DNA from: Gemmatimonadaceae bacterium
GTDB lineage: Bacteria > Latescibacterota > UBA2968 > UBA8231
Length of the DNA stretch: 27,856 nucleotides
Reading direction: 5' to 3'
Assembly (NCBI GenBank): GCA_002726335.1
Contig: PBSR01000107.1
Span: forward strand, 1 to 27,856
Shown here: in pieces, positions 1 to 8,462 of the stretch
Layout of the letters: each line of letters begins with the position of its first letter
Position numbering within the stretch: the stretch's first letter is position 1
Notes under the pieces: model-generated
Told to the model about the DNA's origin: nothing
Database searches by the model: none
Seen by the model: the letters and a program-made list of their open reading frames with translations, nothing else
Program-made: the position numbers and the translations under genes

Positions 1-709
1 AGACGAGTGACAGCTGCAGACGCCCCATGATCAGGACATGCTGGGCATGCCAGAAGCAGAGGACGAAACCGTTGCCGGCGACGAAGGCGGCCCCCCGCCG
101 GCAACCCCCGGCACGGGCTGCAGCATAGGCGCCGAGACCGGACAGCACGTGACAGCCGGCAAGCACGATCTTGAGCGTCAGATACGTATCGCCGAACACC
201 AACCTCAGCAATCCAGTCAGCCAGAAAAACAGGAACCCGTAGAACTGCATATAGGGCGAGCCGGTGCCCAGGTAGTAGGTCCAGAATGGCAGCTGACCAT
301 TGGCGATGGCGCCGGCGGTGATGTCGGCGTAGGCGATGTGCTGGGAAGAGTCGGCGGCCCAGTTGAAGGTGCCGGTGCCCAGGTAGTAGCGGACAAAGAC
401 GCAGGAACTGGCCAGCAGCAGAGCCACCGTGGCGCGCTCACTGGCGAACACGTCACGCAGGAAGAGGCTGAGGCGGCCACTGCGGATTTCAAGAACTGCG
501 ACCAGGACACACAGCAGGAGGATGAGCGTCAGGATCAGCCAGTCGAAGGTCCCCAGCGGTACCCTGTCACGGATGGCGTGCAGGTAGCGGCCGAGCTCCA
601 GGTAACTGACGGAGGCCGCCAACCGGTAGAACTTTGCCATCGTCGTGTACTGAGACAGGACGAGCAGTCCGGCCAGGGACCCGAGCAGGAGGCGGAAGAT
701 CAGCGCCAT
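1..709 (-). CDS. GT-C-like polytopic membrane protein (N-terminal part, cut by window edge)
   Basis: Reading the minus strand from an ATG at 709 gives 236 residues with no stop before the window edge, so this is the N-terminal part only. Hydrophobic segments lie near residues 2-19, 57-74, 94-107 and 155-172. Between the third and fourth is a long polar loop with an Asp and His (D120, H124) followed by two copies of the motif YYLGTG (108-113 and 145-150). That pattern of first TM, extracytoplasmic loop with acidic residue, and aromatic/Gly-Pro stretch resembles GT-C fold membrane glycosyltransferases and YfhO-like proteins, which use lipid-linked sugar donors at the outer face of the membrane. 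The function is inferred from topology, not from a family signature. The start overlaps the end of the helicase gene by 10 bp, so translation is probably coupled. A plus-strand reading frame over the same bases is Gln/Glu/Gly-rich antisense noise. Confidence 0.72.
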   Translation of the reverse strand, partial: MALIFRLLLGSLAGLLVLSQYTTMAKFYRLAASVSYLELGRYLHAIRDRVPLGTFDWLILTLILLLCVLVAVLEIRSGRLSLFLRDVFASERATVALLLASSCVFVRYYLGTGTFNWAADSSQHIAYADITAGAIANGQLPFWTYYLGTGSPYMQFYGFLFFWLTGLLRLVFGDTYLTLKIVLAGCHVLSGLGAYAAARAGGCRRGAAFVAGNGFVLCFWHAQHVLIMGRLQLSLV

Positions 710-3273
710 TCGTGTTTCGGGTAGCGTCGTGACAGCTCCTTGCGCAGTTCGGGGTAGGTGCGCTCCCAGAATCCCGCCAGGTCATCGGTGACCTGTGCCG
801 GCCGGAAGTTGGGTGCCAGGATTTCGAGCAGCACCGGGACCCGGCCGGCAGCGATCCGCGGCGTCTCGGTGAGATCGTAGAGGTCCTGGATCCGGGCCCG
901 GCCCCGGGGCGGCTCGCCCGGAGTGTAGGTGATCTTCATGCCCTGTCCACCCGGCAGCCGCAGGCGCTCCGGCGCCATCTGTTCGACGAACTGCTGACCG
1001 GCCCAGCTCATGGCGTGACGCAGCGGTTCGAGGACCGGGGCTCGACGCACGGCGTTCCAGCGCGTGGCATCACCGACGATTTCGCTGTAGAGGATGGCCA
1101 GATCGTCGTCGTCGTAGAGCAGCAATCCGCGCTCGGGAAACCAATCGGCCACACAACGAGACCGCGCCAGCCAGGCCTCGGCAGCCGCGTTCCAGCTGTC
1201 GAAGCGCAGCAGGCCGGCGGCCACACGTGCGGCCAGCATCTGACCGGCGGCGGCTCGATCGCGAGGCACACGGCGCACCGGCTGCAGCGCCAGAGCCCCG
1301 AAGTGCAGGGCTTCGACCTCCATGACCGCAGCTTCCGTCTCGTCCCACACCAGCTCGACCCGGGCCTCGACCCGGTCCGGGAACAACTCCTGCATCCATT
1401 CCGGATCCACGGCCGTGGCTAGGGAAGCGACGGTGTGCACGCCACCCCCCTCGGCGCGCGACGCCTCCACTTCGCGGACTTCGACAGCGACGAGAACCCC
1501 ATGGTTGCCAACCACCGTGTTGCGATCCAGCACGACCCGTCGCCGACCCTCCATCTCGCAGGAACGGCTGTCAGAAACGTCCTGGTGGTCGACGCCACCA
1601 GGCTGTGTGCGTCGCAGGGCGACATGATCAGCATAGCCCACCAGAACACAACGGGCCAGTTCGGCATCAGCCACCGCCGATCGGCGGCGCCCGGGACCCT
1701 GTAAGGTCCCGGTGATCCGCCGAAACTGATTCGACGCCCGCTCGACATCACGGCAGGTACCGGCGTGCAGTCCGAGCTCGGCGCAACGCTTGCCGTCGAA
1801 GCGGCTGGCCCGGGCCGCTTCGTACGCAGCTTCACGAGCCCCCACATCGGAAGGCCAGCCGGTCTCGGCCGGAGTCCGGTAGCGGGCGGCCACGGGTCGG
1901 ATACAGATATCACGCTCGGCGATGAGAGCCGCCCACAGGCTGGCTCGATCGGCCACACCACGGCGGCTTCCCTCCAGCAGCATTCGCCCCAGGCGTGGAT
2001 GGGCGGGTACGTCGACCATAATCCGCCCGGCTTCGGTGAGGGTTCCGGTCGCGTCGATAGCGCCGAGATCGTCCAGCAGCGATCGGGCCTGCTGCAACCG
2101 CGCGAGGGGTGGCGGGTCGAGCCAGCCGAACTCGGCCGCATCGATACCGAAGGCACACAGCTGCAGCACGGCCTCGGCCAGATCGACCCGTTCGACTTCC
2201 GGTGTGTCCCGCTCGGGGCGCGCATGGGCGTCGGCGGCAGACCACAGTCGCAGGCAGACGCCGGGTGCGGTACGTCCGGCCCGCCCGGCACGCTGCTGCG
2301 CGGAGGCCTGGGAGATCCGTTCCACGAGCAGGGCGTTGACCGCCCGGGACGGGTCATAACGCTGAACCCGAGCCAGGCCGGCGTCGATGACACAACGTAT
2401 GCCATCGATCGTGATCGATGTCTCGGCCACGTTGGTCGAGACGATGACTCGCCTGGATGCACCCGGACCGCTGGCCGGGCGGACGGCACGGTCCTGCGCC
2501 GCCGGCGGCAGGTTTCCATGGAGGGGCAGCACGGTGATCGGTTCATCGTCCGGGCGCAGGCGCCGGCGGCAGGCCTCGACAGTGCGGCGGATCTCGTAGG
2601 CACCGGGCAGGAACATCAGCACGTCGCCCTGGTCGCCGCCGTCCAGCCAACGACGCAGGCAGGCGGCGGCGCGCTCCCACACGGGTGTCGCGGCATCCAT
2701 GTCATCGTACTGGACGTCGACGTCGAAGGTCCGACCGTCGGCCTGCACGGCGGGACAATCCAGATAGCCGCTGACCGCCTCGACATCGAGGGTGGCGGAC
2801 ATGACGACGAGGCGCAGATCACGGCGCCCAGCACGACGCAGCTGTCGGCACAGGCCAAGGGTCAGGTCCACCGCCAGACTGCGCTCGTGGAATTCGTCGA
2901 GTACGACGGCGCCGACACCCTTCAACTCGGGATCGGCCAGCAGCTGACGCAGGAACAGTCCCTCGGTGAGGAAAACGATGCGGGTGGCCTCGCCGATGTG
3001 GCGTTCATGCCGTGTCTGAAAACCCACAACATCTCCCACGGTACCGCCGAGCTCTTCGGCGACCCGGTGGGCGACCACACGTGCCGCCAGCCGCCGGGGT
3101 TGCAGCACGAGGATGCGGCCCACGACGCCGGAGTGCAGCAGCATCTGTGGTACCTGTGTCGTCTTGCCCGATCCCGTCGGTGCCGACAGCACGAGGGCGC
3201 CATCCTCCCTGATGGCAGCCAAAATCCGATCTTCGACCTCATGGATGGGAAGAGTCACGCCGGTGTCAGACAT
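700..3273 (-). CDS. hrpB: HrpB-type ATP-dependent DEAH-box helicase
   Basis: This 857-residue protein has the full set of DEAH/RHA helicase motifs: Walker A GSGKT (34-38), DEFH (126-129), SAT (159-161), a TNVAETSITIDG stretch (280-291) and QRAGRAGR (327-334). The C-terminal third ends in a Trp/Tyr-rich segment and RRYPKHEWR, which is typical of the HrpB C-terminal domain, and the length suits HrpB (a little over 800). HrpB is a presumed RNA helicase; its substrate is not established. I chose the ATG at 3273 because the homologous part starts there; the frame stays open to about 3555, but that extension is low-complexity Arg-rich and lies over the upstream gene. The start overlaps that gene's stop by 19 bp, and its own stop overlaps the next start by 10 bp. 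A housekeeping-type helicase inside a PhyH/propeller operon is an unusual location. Confidence 0.93.
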   Translation of the reverse strand: MSDTGVTLPIHEVEDRILAAIREDGALVLSAPTGSGKTTQVPQMLLHSGVVGRILVLQPRRLAARVVAHRVAEELGGTVGDVVGFQTRHERHIGEATRIVFLTEGLFLRQLLADPELKGVGAVVLDEFHERSLAVDLTLGLCRQLRRAGRRDLRLVVMSATLDVEAVSGYLDCPAVQADGRTFDVDVQYDDMDAATPVWERAAACLRRWLDGGDQGDVLMFLPGAYEIRRTVEACRRRLRPDDEPITVLPLHGNLPPAAQDRAVRPASGPGASRRVIVSTNVAETSITIDGIRCVIDAGLARVQRYDPSRAVNALLVERISQASAQQRAGRAGRTAPGVCLRLWSAADAHARPERDTPEVERVDLAEAVLQLCAFGIDAAEFGWLDPPPLARLQQARSLLDDLGAIDATGTLTEAGRIMVDVPAHPRLGRMLLEGSRRGVADRASLWAALIAERDICIRPVAARYRTPAETGWPSDVGAREAAYEAARASRFDGKRCAELGLHAGTCRDVERASNQFRRITGTLQGPGRRRSAVADAELARCVLVGYADHVALRRTQPGGVDHQDVSDSRSCEMEGRRRVVLDRNTVVGNHGVLVAVEVREVEASRAEGGGVHTVASLATAVDPEWMQELFPDRVEARVELVWDETEAAVMEVEALHFGALALQPVRRVPRDRAAAGQMLAARVAAGLLRFDSWNAAAEAWLARSRCVADWFPERGLLLYDDDDLAILYSEIVGDATRWNAVRRAPVLEPLRHAMSWAGQQFVEQMAPERLRLPGGQGMKITYTPGEPPRGRARIQDLYDLTETPRIAAGRVPVLLEILAPNFRPAQVTDDLAGFWERTYPELRKELSRRYPKHEWR

Positions 3274-4532
3274 CCGTAGAAGACGTCGTTGCTGTTGCCG
3301 CCCAGCGGTCCCGTCCAGTAGGCGTCGACGACTTCGGAGGCAGTGCCACCGGCACGTGCCGTCGACAGGAACAGATGCCACAGGGGACCGACGCCGGGCA
3401 GGCGTACGGGCCGCGAGATCCGCAGCGGCCGTTTCATGCTGCCGACGGCGTAGTGCACGGCCCGGGCCGCCGAGCGTCGTCCTTGGATGAGGAAGAAGTG
3501 CAGGCGACCGTCCGCAGTCTGCTGCAGGCGGCCGCCGTTGTAGGCCCCCAGACACACGTGTTCATACGGCCCCCCCGCCGGCCCCCAGGCGTGGTAGAGA
3601 CGGGCGGCCGTATCATCCTGCCCCGTACCCGCCCAGACGTCGCAGGACGGCTGCCGGTTCTCGAAGTAGAGCATGTGTACCGAGCCGTCGAAGTCGACGA
3701 GCAAATCCTGATGATCGGTCGTCCCGCGGGTGCCGGCGGCCTCGTCGAAGGTGTCGGACACGTCGCTGATGACGGTGCAGCGCCAGTCATGCGGTGTGTG
3801 CACGGGATCCGGATTGTAGTACGAATAGGCCCGCAGGACAGGGTAGATCCCATGGTCCGTGTCGATGGTGCGAGTGCCGCCCGTTGCCGGGTCGGGGAGC
3901 ACGACCTGCTGGTTCGGGTAGCGCTCGCCGGCCAGGAAGTAGTCGTCACTGCACAGCGTGCAGGCCGCCCCTTCGCGGAAGACGACGAAACTGTAGCCGC
4001 GGGCCTTCTCATGTGGCAGGGACGCGGAGATGACCTCCCTGTCCCCGAGGCCGGCGTCCATGATGTACCAGGCCATGCAGTCGAGGCCGCCGACAGCAAG
4101 GATCCGGTCGTTGCCGTCGATGGCGGCGCCGAAGCGTGAGTCGGCCTGCAGCCGCCGGCGCAGCTCCCAACGATCCAGGCACCCCGGCTCATCGAACACG
4201 ACATGCCAGCTGGCTCCCTCGCCGCCGATCACGTGCAGGCGCTGGTTCGAGTCGACGAGGAGGTTGCCGTTCTGCGGCACCGGCGGCAGCACCGGCCCCT
4301 GCTCCCAGGTTCCGTCGCCCACACGACGGAACACGGTCAGAGTCAGATCGTCGCGCCAGCTGAGGGCGTAGACCTGCTCACCACAGCGTACAAGGTTGGA
4401 CTGATTGTAGCCCCAGCAGCTGGCACCGCTGCCGCCTGTCAGCCGACATCCGGCGGTGTCGGTGATGCGCTCGACGTGCCAGTCGAAGCGGCAGGGCGCC
4501 TCGTGTGTGACGTCGGGACGGGGGTCGCTCAC
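3255..4532 (-). CDS. Predicted beta-propeller-like protein (BNR/sialidase-like), function unknown
   Basis: A 425-residue soluble protein starting with GTG. The GTG overlaps the stop of the upstream PhyH gene in the arrangement GTGA, a strong sign of translational coupling. The sequence has repeated short beta-strand-like blocks (for example LLVDSNQRLHVIGG, AAIDGNDRILAVGG, LLVDFDGSVHMLYF, QQTADGRLHFFLI), each with the pattern hydrophobic-D-G/N-x-h-h-h, as in beta-propeller or BNR-type proteins. Canonical Asp-boxes (SxDxGxxW) are not seen, and no signal peptide or membrane segment is present. Catalytic residues cannot be assigned. A propeller next to a PhyH oxygenase and opposite an SMP-30 lactonase suggests a role in sugar or small-molecule handling, but that is inference. 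Confidence 0.82.
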   Translation of the reverse strand: MSDPRPDVTHEAPCRFDWHVERITDTAGCRLTGGSGASCWGYNQSNLVRCGEQVYALSWRDDLTLTVFRRVGDGTWEQGPVLPPVPQNGNLLVDSNQRLHVIGGEGASWHVVFDEPGCLDRWELRRRLQADSRFGAAIDGNDRILAVGGLDCMAWYIMDAGLGDREVISASLPHEKARGYSFVVFREGAACTLCSDDYFLAGERYPNQQVVLPDPATGGTRTIDTDHGIYPVLRAYSYYNPDPVHTPHDWRCTVISDVSDTFDEAAGTRGTTDHQDLLVDFDGSVHMLYFENRQPSCDVWAGTGQDDTAARLYHAWGPAGGPYEHVCLGAYNGGRLQQTADGRLHFFLIQGRRSAARAVHYAVGSMKRPLRISRPVRLPGVGPLWHLFLSTARAGGTASEVVDAYWTGPLGGNSNDVFYGCLTPA

Positions 4533-5341
4533 AATTCCTGCAGACTCTTCGGGTCTTCGCAGTCGGCATCCAGGTAACGCTGGATCAGCTGCCGCGTCCT
4601 GTCGGGCAGACGATGGAGATGCCCTGCCGACTGCAGAGCCTTCTGCTGGCCGTTTTCATGGGTCATGACCGGGTAACGGCAGAGCCAGTAGGCGGCATGC
4701 ATCGTCCAGCGGCGTTGCCCCTCGGGGTTCCAGCCGCGGTGCCAGAGATTGGCGTTGTAGTAGAGGATGTCTCCCGGCTCCAGATGGACCACGACGCCGT
4801 CGTCGAGCTCACCCTCCAGGCCGGCTGCAGAGGCGGCGATCTCCTGCTGGGTGGAGGCCCGCAGATGCGAGCCGGGAACGACCTGAAGAAAGGTGTCGGT
4901 GGCGGCGATGGGCGCGTTGAACTGGACAAAATGCCCGTGATGCTGACGCAGGAACCGCTCCTCGTCTTCCGCGCCTGGTTTGCCGATGTCGCGGTGCCAG
5001 GCCATGCGGTACTCCCGTCCTCCCCCACCTGCGAGCATGCCGAACAGACTGTGTCGGATCGGACCGCCGAGCAGGGCCTCCATATCGTCGACCACATCCT
5101 CGGCGAGCCACTCGCCCCAGGCCGCCTCGTACTTGTCGGGGTGCATCATGTGGGATGTGCGGTCGATGATGCCGGCCGCCTCGTCGATCCAGCGCAGCTG
5201 GCACTCACCGGCTCGAGCCCGTTGGATGAGACGCTCTACACCAGCGCACAGCGACTGCACCCGCTGTAGGTCGAAGGCACCGCGAAGCAGCACGAAGCCC
5301 TCCCGATCGAAAGCCACTCTTTCGTCATCACCCAGGCGCAT
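4529..5341 (-). CDS. Phytanoyl-CoA dioxygenase (PhyH) family protein
   Basis: A 270-residue protein with the layout of Fe(II)/2-oxoglutarate-dependent PhyH-type oxygenases. The iron facial triad is visible as HRD (H116, D118) in a WHRDIG context and a distal His in NLWHRG (H201); the basic residue expected to bind the 2-oxoglutarate carboxylate is R210 or R211. The segment VVPGSHLR (154-161) is also typical. Such enzymes hydroxylate small molecules; the substrate cannot be read from sequence, and the name does not imply phytanoyl-CoA. The start at 5341 has a GGGAG Shine-Dalgarno 7 nt upstream. It is the first gene of the leftward unit and is divergent from the SMP-30 gene across 99 bp. Confidence 0.9.
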   Translation of the reverse strand: MRLGDDERVAFDREGFVLLRGAFDLQRVQSLCAGVERLIQRARAGECQLRWIDEAAGIIDRTSHMMHPDKYEAAWGEWLAEDVVDDMEALLGGPIRHSLFGMLAGGGGREYRMAWHRDIGKPGAEDEERFLRQHHGHFVQFNAPIAATDTFLQVVPGSHLRASTQQEIAASAAGLEGELDDGVVVHLEPGDILYYNANLWHRGWNPEGQRRWTMHAAYWLCRYPVMTHENGQQKALQSAGHLHRLPDRTRQLIQRYLDADCEDPKSLQEL

Positions 5342-5355
5342 CGGTTTTCTCCCGT

Positions 5356-5361
5356 ATTGTA
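5356..5361 (-). promoter_or_regulatory. Candidate -10 element of the PhyH operon
   Basis: On the minus strand the hexamer TACAAT (5 of 6 matches to TATAAT) lies about 15 nt before the PhyH start and is followed by the GGGAG Shine-Dalgarno. No convincing -35 box is seen at 16-18 nt, so this is tentative; the leader would be very short. Confidence 0.3.
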
Positions 5362-5370
5362 CTGTCGCGG

Positions 5371-5399
5371 TTGCCGTGCCCGTTTATCTCTTCTACCAT
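5371..5399 (+). promoter_or_regulatory. Candidate sigma-70-like promoter for the SMP-30 gene
   Basis: TTGCCG (5371-5376) and TACCAT (5394-5399) are separated by 17 nt, each matching 4 of 6 consensus positions. It lies in the 99-bp divergent intergenic region, 41 nt before the proposed ATG at 5441. The match is modest and background frequency is not negligible. Confidence 0.35.
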
Positions 5400-5440
5400 A
5401 CGCGTCGCTACCTCAATCCATCGAAAGACAGCCGAACACC

Positions 5441-6322
5441 ATGAGCGAGCAAGTCACACCTGAACAGGTCGTCGCCAAGCGGACCCTCGTGGGCGAAGGC
5501 GCACTGTGGGACGCACAGGACAAACGGCTCTACTGGATCGACATCCTCAGCCACGAGCTCTACATCTACGATCCGGCCACCGGGAGCAACCGGACGATCC
5601 CCACGGCGCAGGCGGTGGGCACTGTCGTCAAGCGCGCCTCCGGTGGTTTGGTACTGGCGCTGCACAACGGCTTCGCCTTCCTCGACCTCGACAGCGAGAA
5701 GATCACCCCCATCGGCGACCCGGAGCGCGACATACCGGCCAATCGCTTCAACGACGGCAAGTGCGACCCGGCAGGCCGGTTCTGGGCGGGAACCATGGAA
5801 TTCAACGGGGCACCGGATGCGGGGGCTCTCTACTGTCTGAATGCCGACCACAGCGTGGCGGAGAAACTCAGGCCGGCGACGATCTCCAACGGCATTGTCT
5901 GGACGGCGGATGCAGCGACGATGTACTACATCTGCACCGCCGCCAACAACGTACGGGCCTTCGACAATGACATCGACACAGGCGACGTCACCAACGAACG
6001 GGTCGTCATCACCAACGAGGGCGAAGGGGGCTTCGACGGCATGTCCATCGACGCCGAGGGCAAGCTCTGGATCGCCGTCTTCGGCGGCTGGGGGGTGCGG
6101 CGTTACGATCCGGAGACCGGCGACCTGATGCAGGATCTGCGTCTGCCCTTCGAGCGGGTCACCTCCTGCGCCTTCGGCGGTGACGGCCTCGACGAACTCT
6201 ACATCACCTCGGCCGTGGTCGGCCTCGACGACAAGGCCTTGGCCGAGCAGCCGCTGGCCGGCAGTCTGGTAAAGGTGAATCCCGGCGTGTGTGGCGTGGC
6301 CGCAGTCGGCTATGCCGGGTAG
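5441..6322 (+). CDS. SMP-30/gluconolactonase family lactonase
   Basis: A 293-residue beta-propeller of the SMP-30/gluconolactonase/LRE-like family, which hydrolyses aldonolactones and similar lactones using a divalent metal. Residues expected for the metal site are present: E19 in the GEGALWD block, N150 in SNGIVWT, and D199 in GFDGMSID; N101, R102 and N104 sit in the NRFNDGK block, with E120 after GTM. I set the start at the ATG at 5441, directly before the first family block; an open stretch to 5357 adds a poorly conserved Arg/Cys-rich extension. No clear Shine-Dalgarno precedes it. It is divergent from the PhyH operon and convergent with the DUF423 gene, only 4 bp from its stop. A sugar-acid lactone as substrate fits the neighbours but is inferred. 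Confidence 0.92.
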   Translation: MSEQVTPEQVVAKRTLVGEGALWDAQDKRLYWIDILSHELYIYDPATGSNRTIPTAQAVGTVVKRASGGLVLALHNGFAFLDLDSEKITPIGDPERDIPANRFNDGKCDPAGRFWAGTMEFNGAPDAGALYCLNADHSVAEKLRPATISNGIVWTADAATMYYICTAANNVRAFDNDIDTGDVTNERVVITNEGEGGFDGMSIDAEGKLWIAVFGGWGVRRYDPETGDLMQDLRLPFERVTSCAFGGDGLDELYITSAVVGLDDKALAEQPLAGSLVKVNPGVCGVAAVGYAG

Positions 6323-6326
6323 CTGA

Positions 6327-6707
6327 TCAAGCCCGCCAGGCGCTCCAGGCCAGAAGCAGCCAGGCCGTGATGAAGGCCACTCCTCCCAGTGGCGTGATGG
6401 CACCCAGCCAGCGCGTGCCGGACACCACCAGCACATAGAGACTTCCGGAGAAAAGCCCGATACCGGCGACCATCATCCACCCCGCCAGTCGTACGCCGGC
6501 ATCCGTCGGCCACACATGGCACAATGCGGCAACGACGAACAGCCCGAGGGCGTGCACCAGGTGATACTGCACGGCGGTGTGCCATACACCAAGCTGTGCT
6601 GGTGTGATACGAGCTTTCAAGGCGTGGGCACCGAAGGCGCCGAGGACGACGGCGAGCGCCATGGCGGCGGCACCGATGATGACGAACCAGCGTGTCGTGT
6701 CGGTCAT
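6327..6707 (-). CDS. DUF423 family inner-membrane protein
   Basis: A 126-residue protein with about four transmembrane segments. It has the features of the DUF423 (YgdD-like) family: a Gly/Ala-rich first segment followed by LGAFGAHALK (21-30), then WHTAVQYHLVHALGLF (42-57), and a later FSGSLY block. The biochemical role of the family is not known. It is the last gene of the leftward unit headed by the CE15-like gene, 9 bp after the preceding stop, and its stop nearly abuts that of the convergent SMP-30 gene. Confidence 0.9.
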   Translation of the reverse strand: MTDTTRWFVIIGAAAMALAVVLGAFGAHALKARITPAQLGVWHTAVQYHLVHALGLFVVAALCHVWPTDAGVRLAGWMMVAGIGLFSGSLYVLVVSGTRWLGAITPLGGVAFITAWLLLAWSAWRA

Positions 6708-6716
6708 CGGATGGAT

Positions 6717-7127
6717 TCACTCATGGGTGGTTGATCCTCCATAACGAGACAGAAAGCCCTGCAGGTAACGTGACTCAAAGCGGGCCCGGTTCCACGGCCG
6801 CCGCGATACCCGATGGTGCTGCGCTGGAATGAGCACGTACGTCTCCGCCGGCAGCTCCACGGCGTCGGCCATCACCGTCACGGTGCGGCGTTCATACCAG
6901 TCCCCCTCGAAATCATCGAGACGTCGAAGGCTGGCGTCATCGACGTCGTGCCACAGGACGCCGTCGGCAGCAGCGGCAGCCTCCTCCACCAGACCCGGGT
7001 AGGTTTCGCCGCGCAGCGCGTAACGGGCATACCCCTGCAACAGGGCCGCCTGCGCATCGAATAATCGGCCGACGACGACCTCCATCACCCGCGGGATCAT
7101 CAGCGATCCATAGGTGAACACGTGCAC
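6717..7127 (-). CDS. Gamma-glutamylcyclotransferase/AIG2-like family protein
   Basis: A 136-residue protein with the AIG2/GGCT fold signature: YGSLM near the N-terminus (6-10), which forms the substrate-binding loop, and a glutamate in DDFEGDWYERR (E74), at the position of the catalytic general base in GGCT. These enzymes release 5-oxoproline from gamma-glutamyl amines or dipeptides; the exact substrate is unknown here. It starts 8 bp after the Gfo/Idh/MocA stop and ends 9 bp before the DUF423 start, so it is probably co-transcribed with both. Confidence 0.88.
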   Translation of the reverse strand: MHVFTYGSLMIPRVMEVVVGRLFDAQAALLQGYARYALRGETYPGLVEEAAAAADGVLWHDVDDASLRRLDDFEGDWYERRTVTVMADAVELPAETYVLIPAQHHRVSRRPWNRARFESRYLQGFLSRYGGSTTHE

Positions 7128-7135
7128 GGTGACAC

Positions 7136-8455
7136 TCAGTCCCTGGCCGGGTATTCGAGGTCGACGACACAGTTGCCTCGGCGGGCTCGATCGGCGCTGA
7201 ATCCGAGCAGGTGTCCGGTGACCGAGTCCTCGATGCTCGTCGTCGACAGCGACGGCGACTCACCGCGCACGACCTTGAGGAAGTCTTCCACCAGTCGCAT
7301 ATCACCACCACCGTGGCCACCGAAGGCGCCGGTCATGTCCCCTGCCTGACGCAGGTCGACGACCTCTTCCGAGTACTCGTGCCCGGGGCGCGGGTCGATG
7401 TGGCGGATGACGAAGCGGCTGTCCTCCATGACACCCTGAATCTCGCCACGGGTGCCGACCAGGTGCAGGGACCGGGTCGGCTTCGACGACCCGCCGATCA
7501 TGTTCAGCGTCGCCGAGACGCCGTCGGCGAACTCGATGACGACGGACTGGTGGTCGACGACATCGTTGTCGCATTTCCATACGCAGCGGCCGTAGGGGTT
7601 GTCCCCGCGCAGAGATTCGTGCTTGTCCTCGAGCGTCGGGTTGTCGATGTGCTCGAGGCTGTCCCACACATAGAAAGACCAGCGGTCGGGATGGTCGATG
7701 TAGTGTTTGCGTGCCGAGTACAGACAGTCCGACTCGATGGCACAGTCCACCAGGCAACGCGTGCCGGCGTCCCGGGGTGCCCGCTCGGGTCGGAACTGCA
7801 GGTTCGAGCCGAAGCTGGAGACCCGCGCTGCCGGCACGCCGGTGTGCATCCAGGCGATGAGGTCGAGATCGTGGCAGGACTTGGCCATCAGCATCGTCGA
7901 CTGGCACACCTGTTCACGGTTCCACTTGCCGCGGACGAAGCCGACGGCCATGTGATGGTAGGAGACGTGTTCGACGGCCTGGATGTTCACAAGGTCGCCG
8001 ATGACACCGTCGGCAACCTGCTGGCGGATGGCGGCATAGAACGGAGCGTACCGGAGAACGTGGCAGATGGAGACCTGTCGCTCGTGCTGACGGGCGGTCT
8101 CGACGAGCTGCCACATTTCCCCCTCACCCGTGGCGAAGGGCTTTTCGAGCAGCAGGTGATAGCCGGCCCGCAGCAGCGGCAGGGACGTGGGCACATGCTG
8201 GTGGTCCATGGTGCCGTTGATGATGAGGTCGGCGAACTTCGGCGCTACTGCCAACTCCTCGGCACTGCCGAAACAGCGATCGGCAGGCAGCTCGTACTGG
8301 TGCTGAACCAGCTGGCGCCGTTGCTCGATGAGATCGGCGACGCCGACGATGCGCAGCTCGTCGGGGTGACTCTTGGCGTAGGCAGCGTAGGTCAGGGCCC
8401 GGTGGCCGGCGCCGACAATGATGGCCTCGAGAGGGCGATCCTGACGATCTTCCAT
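7136..8455 (-). CDS. Gfo/Idh/MocA family NAD(P)-dependent oxidoreductase
   Basis: A 439-residue protein with an N-terminal Rossmann domain (dinucleotide loop IIVGAGHRA, 12-20), the family's EKP motif (104-106 in LLLEKPFA) and the downstream catalytic-type histidine in SCHDLDLI (H195). A large C-terminal domain follows, with a GGHGGGD stretch near the end; the protein is longer than most family members (about 350). Such enzymes oxidise or reduce ring carbons of sugars, inositols or derivatives. I chose the ATG at 8455 because GAGG lies 5 nt upstream; an ATG at 8470 would add five residues and overlap the upstream stop by 8 bp. It lies between the propeller glycosidase-like gene and the GGCT-like gene in one operon. 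Confidence 0.92.
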   Translation of the reverse strand: MEDRQDRPLEAIIVGAGHRALTYAAYAKSHPDELRIVGVADLIEQRRQLVQHQYELPADRCFGSAEELAVAPKFADLIINGTMDHQHVPTSLPLLRAGYHLLLEKPFATGEGEMWQLVETARQHERQVSICHVLRYAPFYAAIRQQVADGVIGDLVNIQAVEHVSYHHMAVGFVRGKWNREQVCQSTMLMAKSCHDLDLIAWMHTGVPAARVSSFGSNLQFRPERAPRDAGTRCLVDCAIESDCLYSARKHYIDHPDRWSFYVWDSLEHIDNPTLEDKHESLRGDNPYGRCVWKCDNDVVDHQSVVIEFADGVSATLNMIGGSSKPTRSLHLVGTRGEIQGVMEDSRFVIRHIDPRPGHEYSEEVVDLRQAGDMTGAFGGHGGGDMRLVEDFLKVVRGESPSLSTTSIEDSVTGHLLGFSADRARRGNCVVDLEYPARD

Positions 8456-8462
8456 GGGCGCC

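Noticed and set aside
2403..2420. Palindrome CATCGATCGTGATCGATG inside hrpB
   Set aside because: It falls on codons of the conserved helicase motif (TSITIDGI), so it is explained by the protein sequence.
1765..3279. Long plus-strand open frame (about 500 codons) over the hrpB gene
   Set aside because: It is the antisense of hrpB; composition is Gly/Gln/Asp/Ala-biased with no domain, and the helicase motifs are all on the minus strand.
3274..3555. N-terminal extension of hrpB
   Set aside because: The added residues are Arg/Pro-rich and overlie the upstream propeller gene; homology starts at the ATG at 3273.
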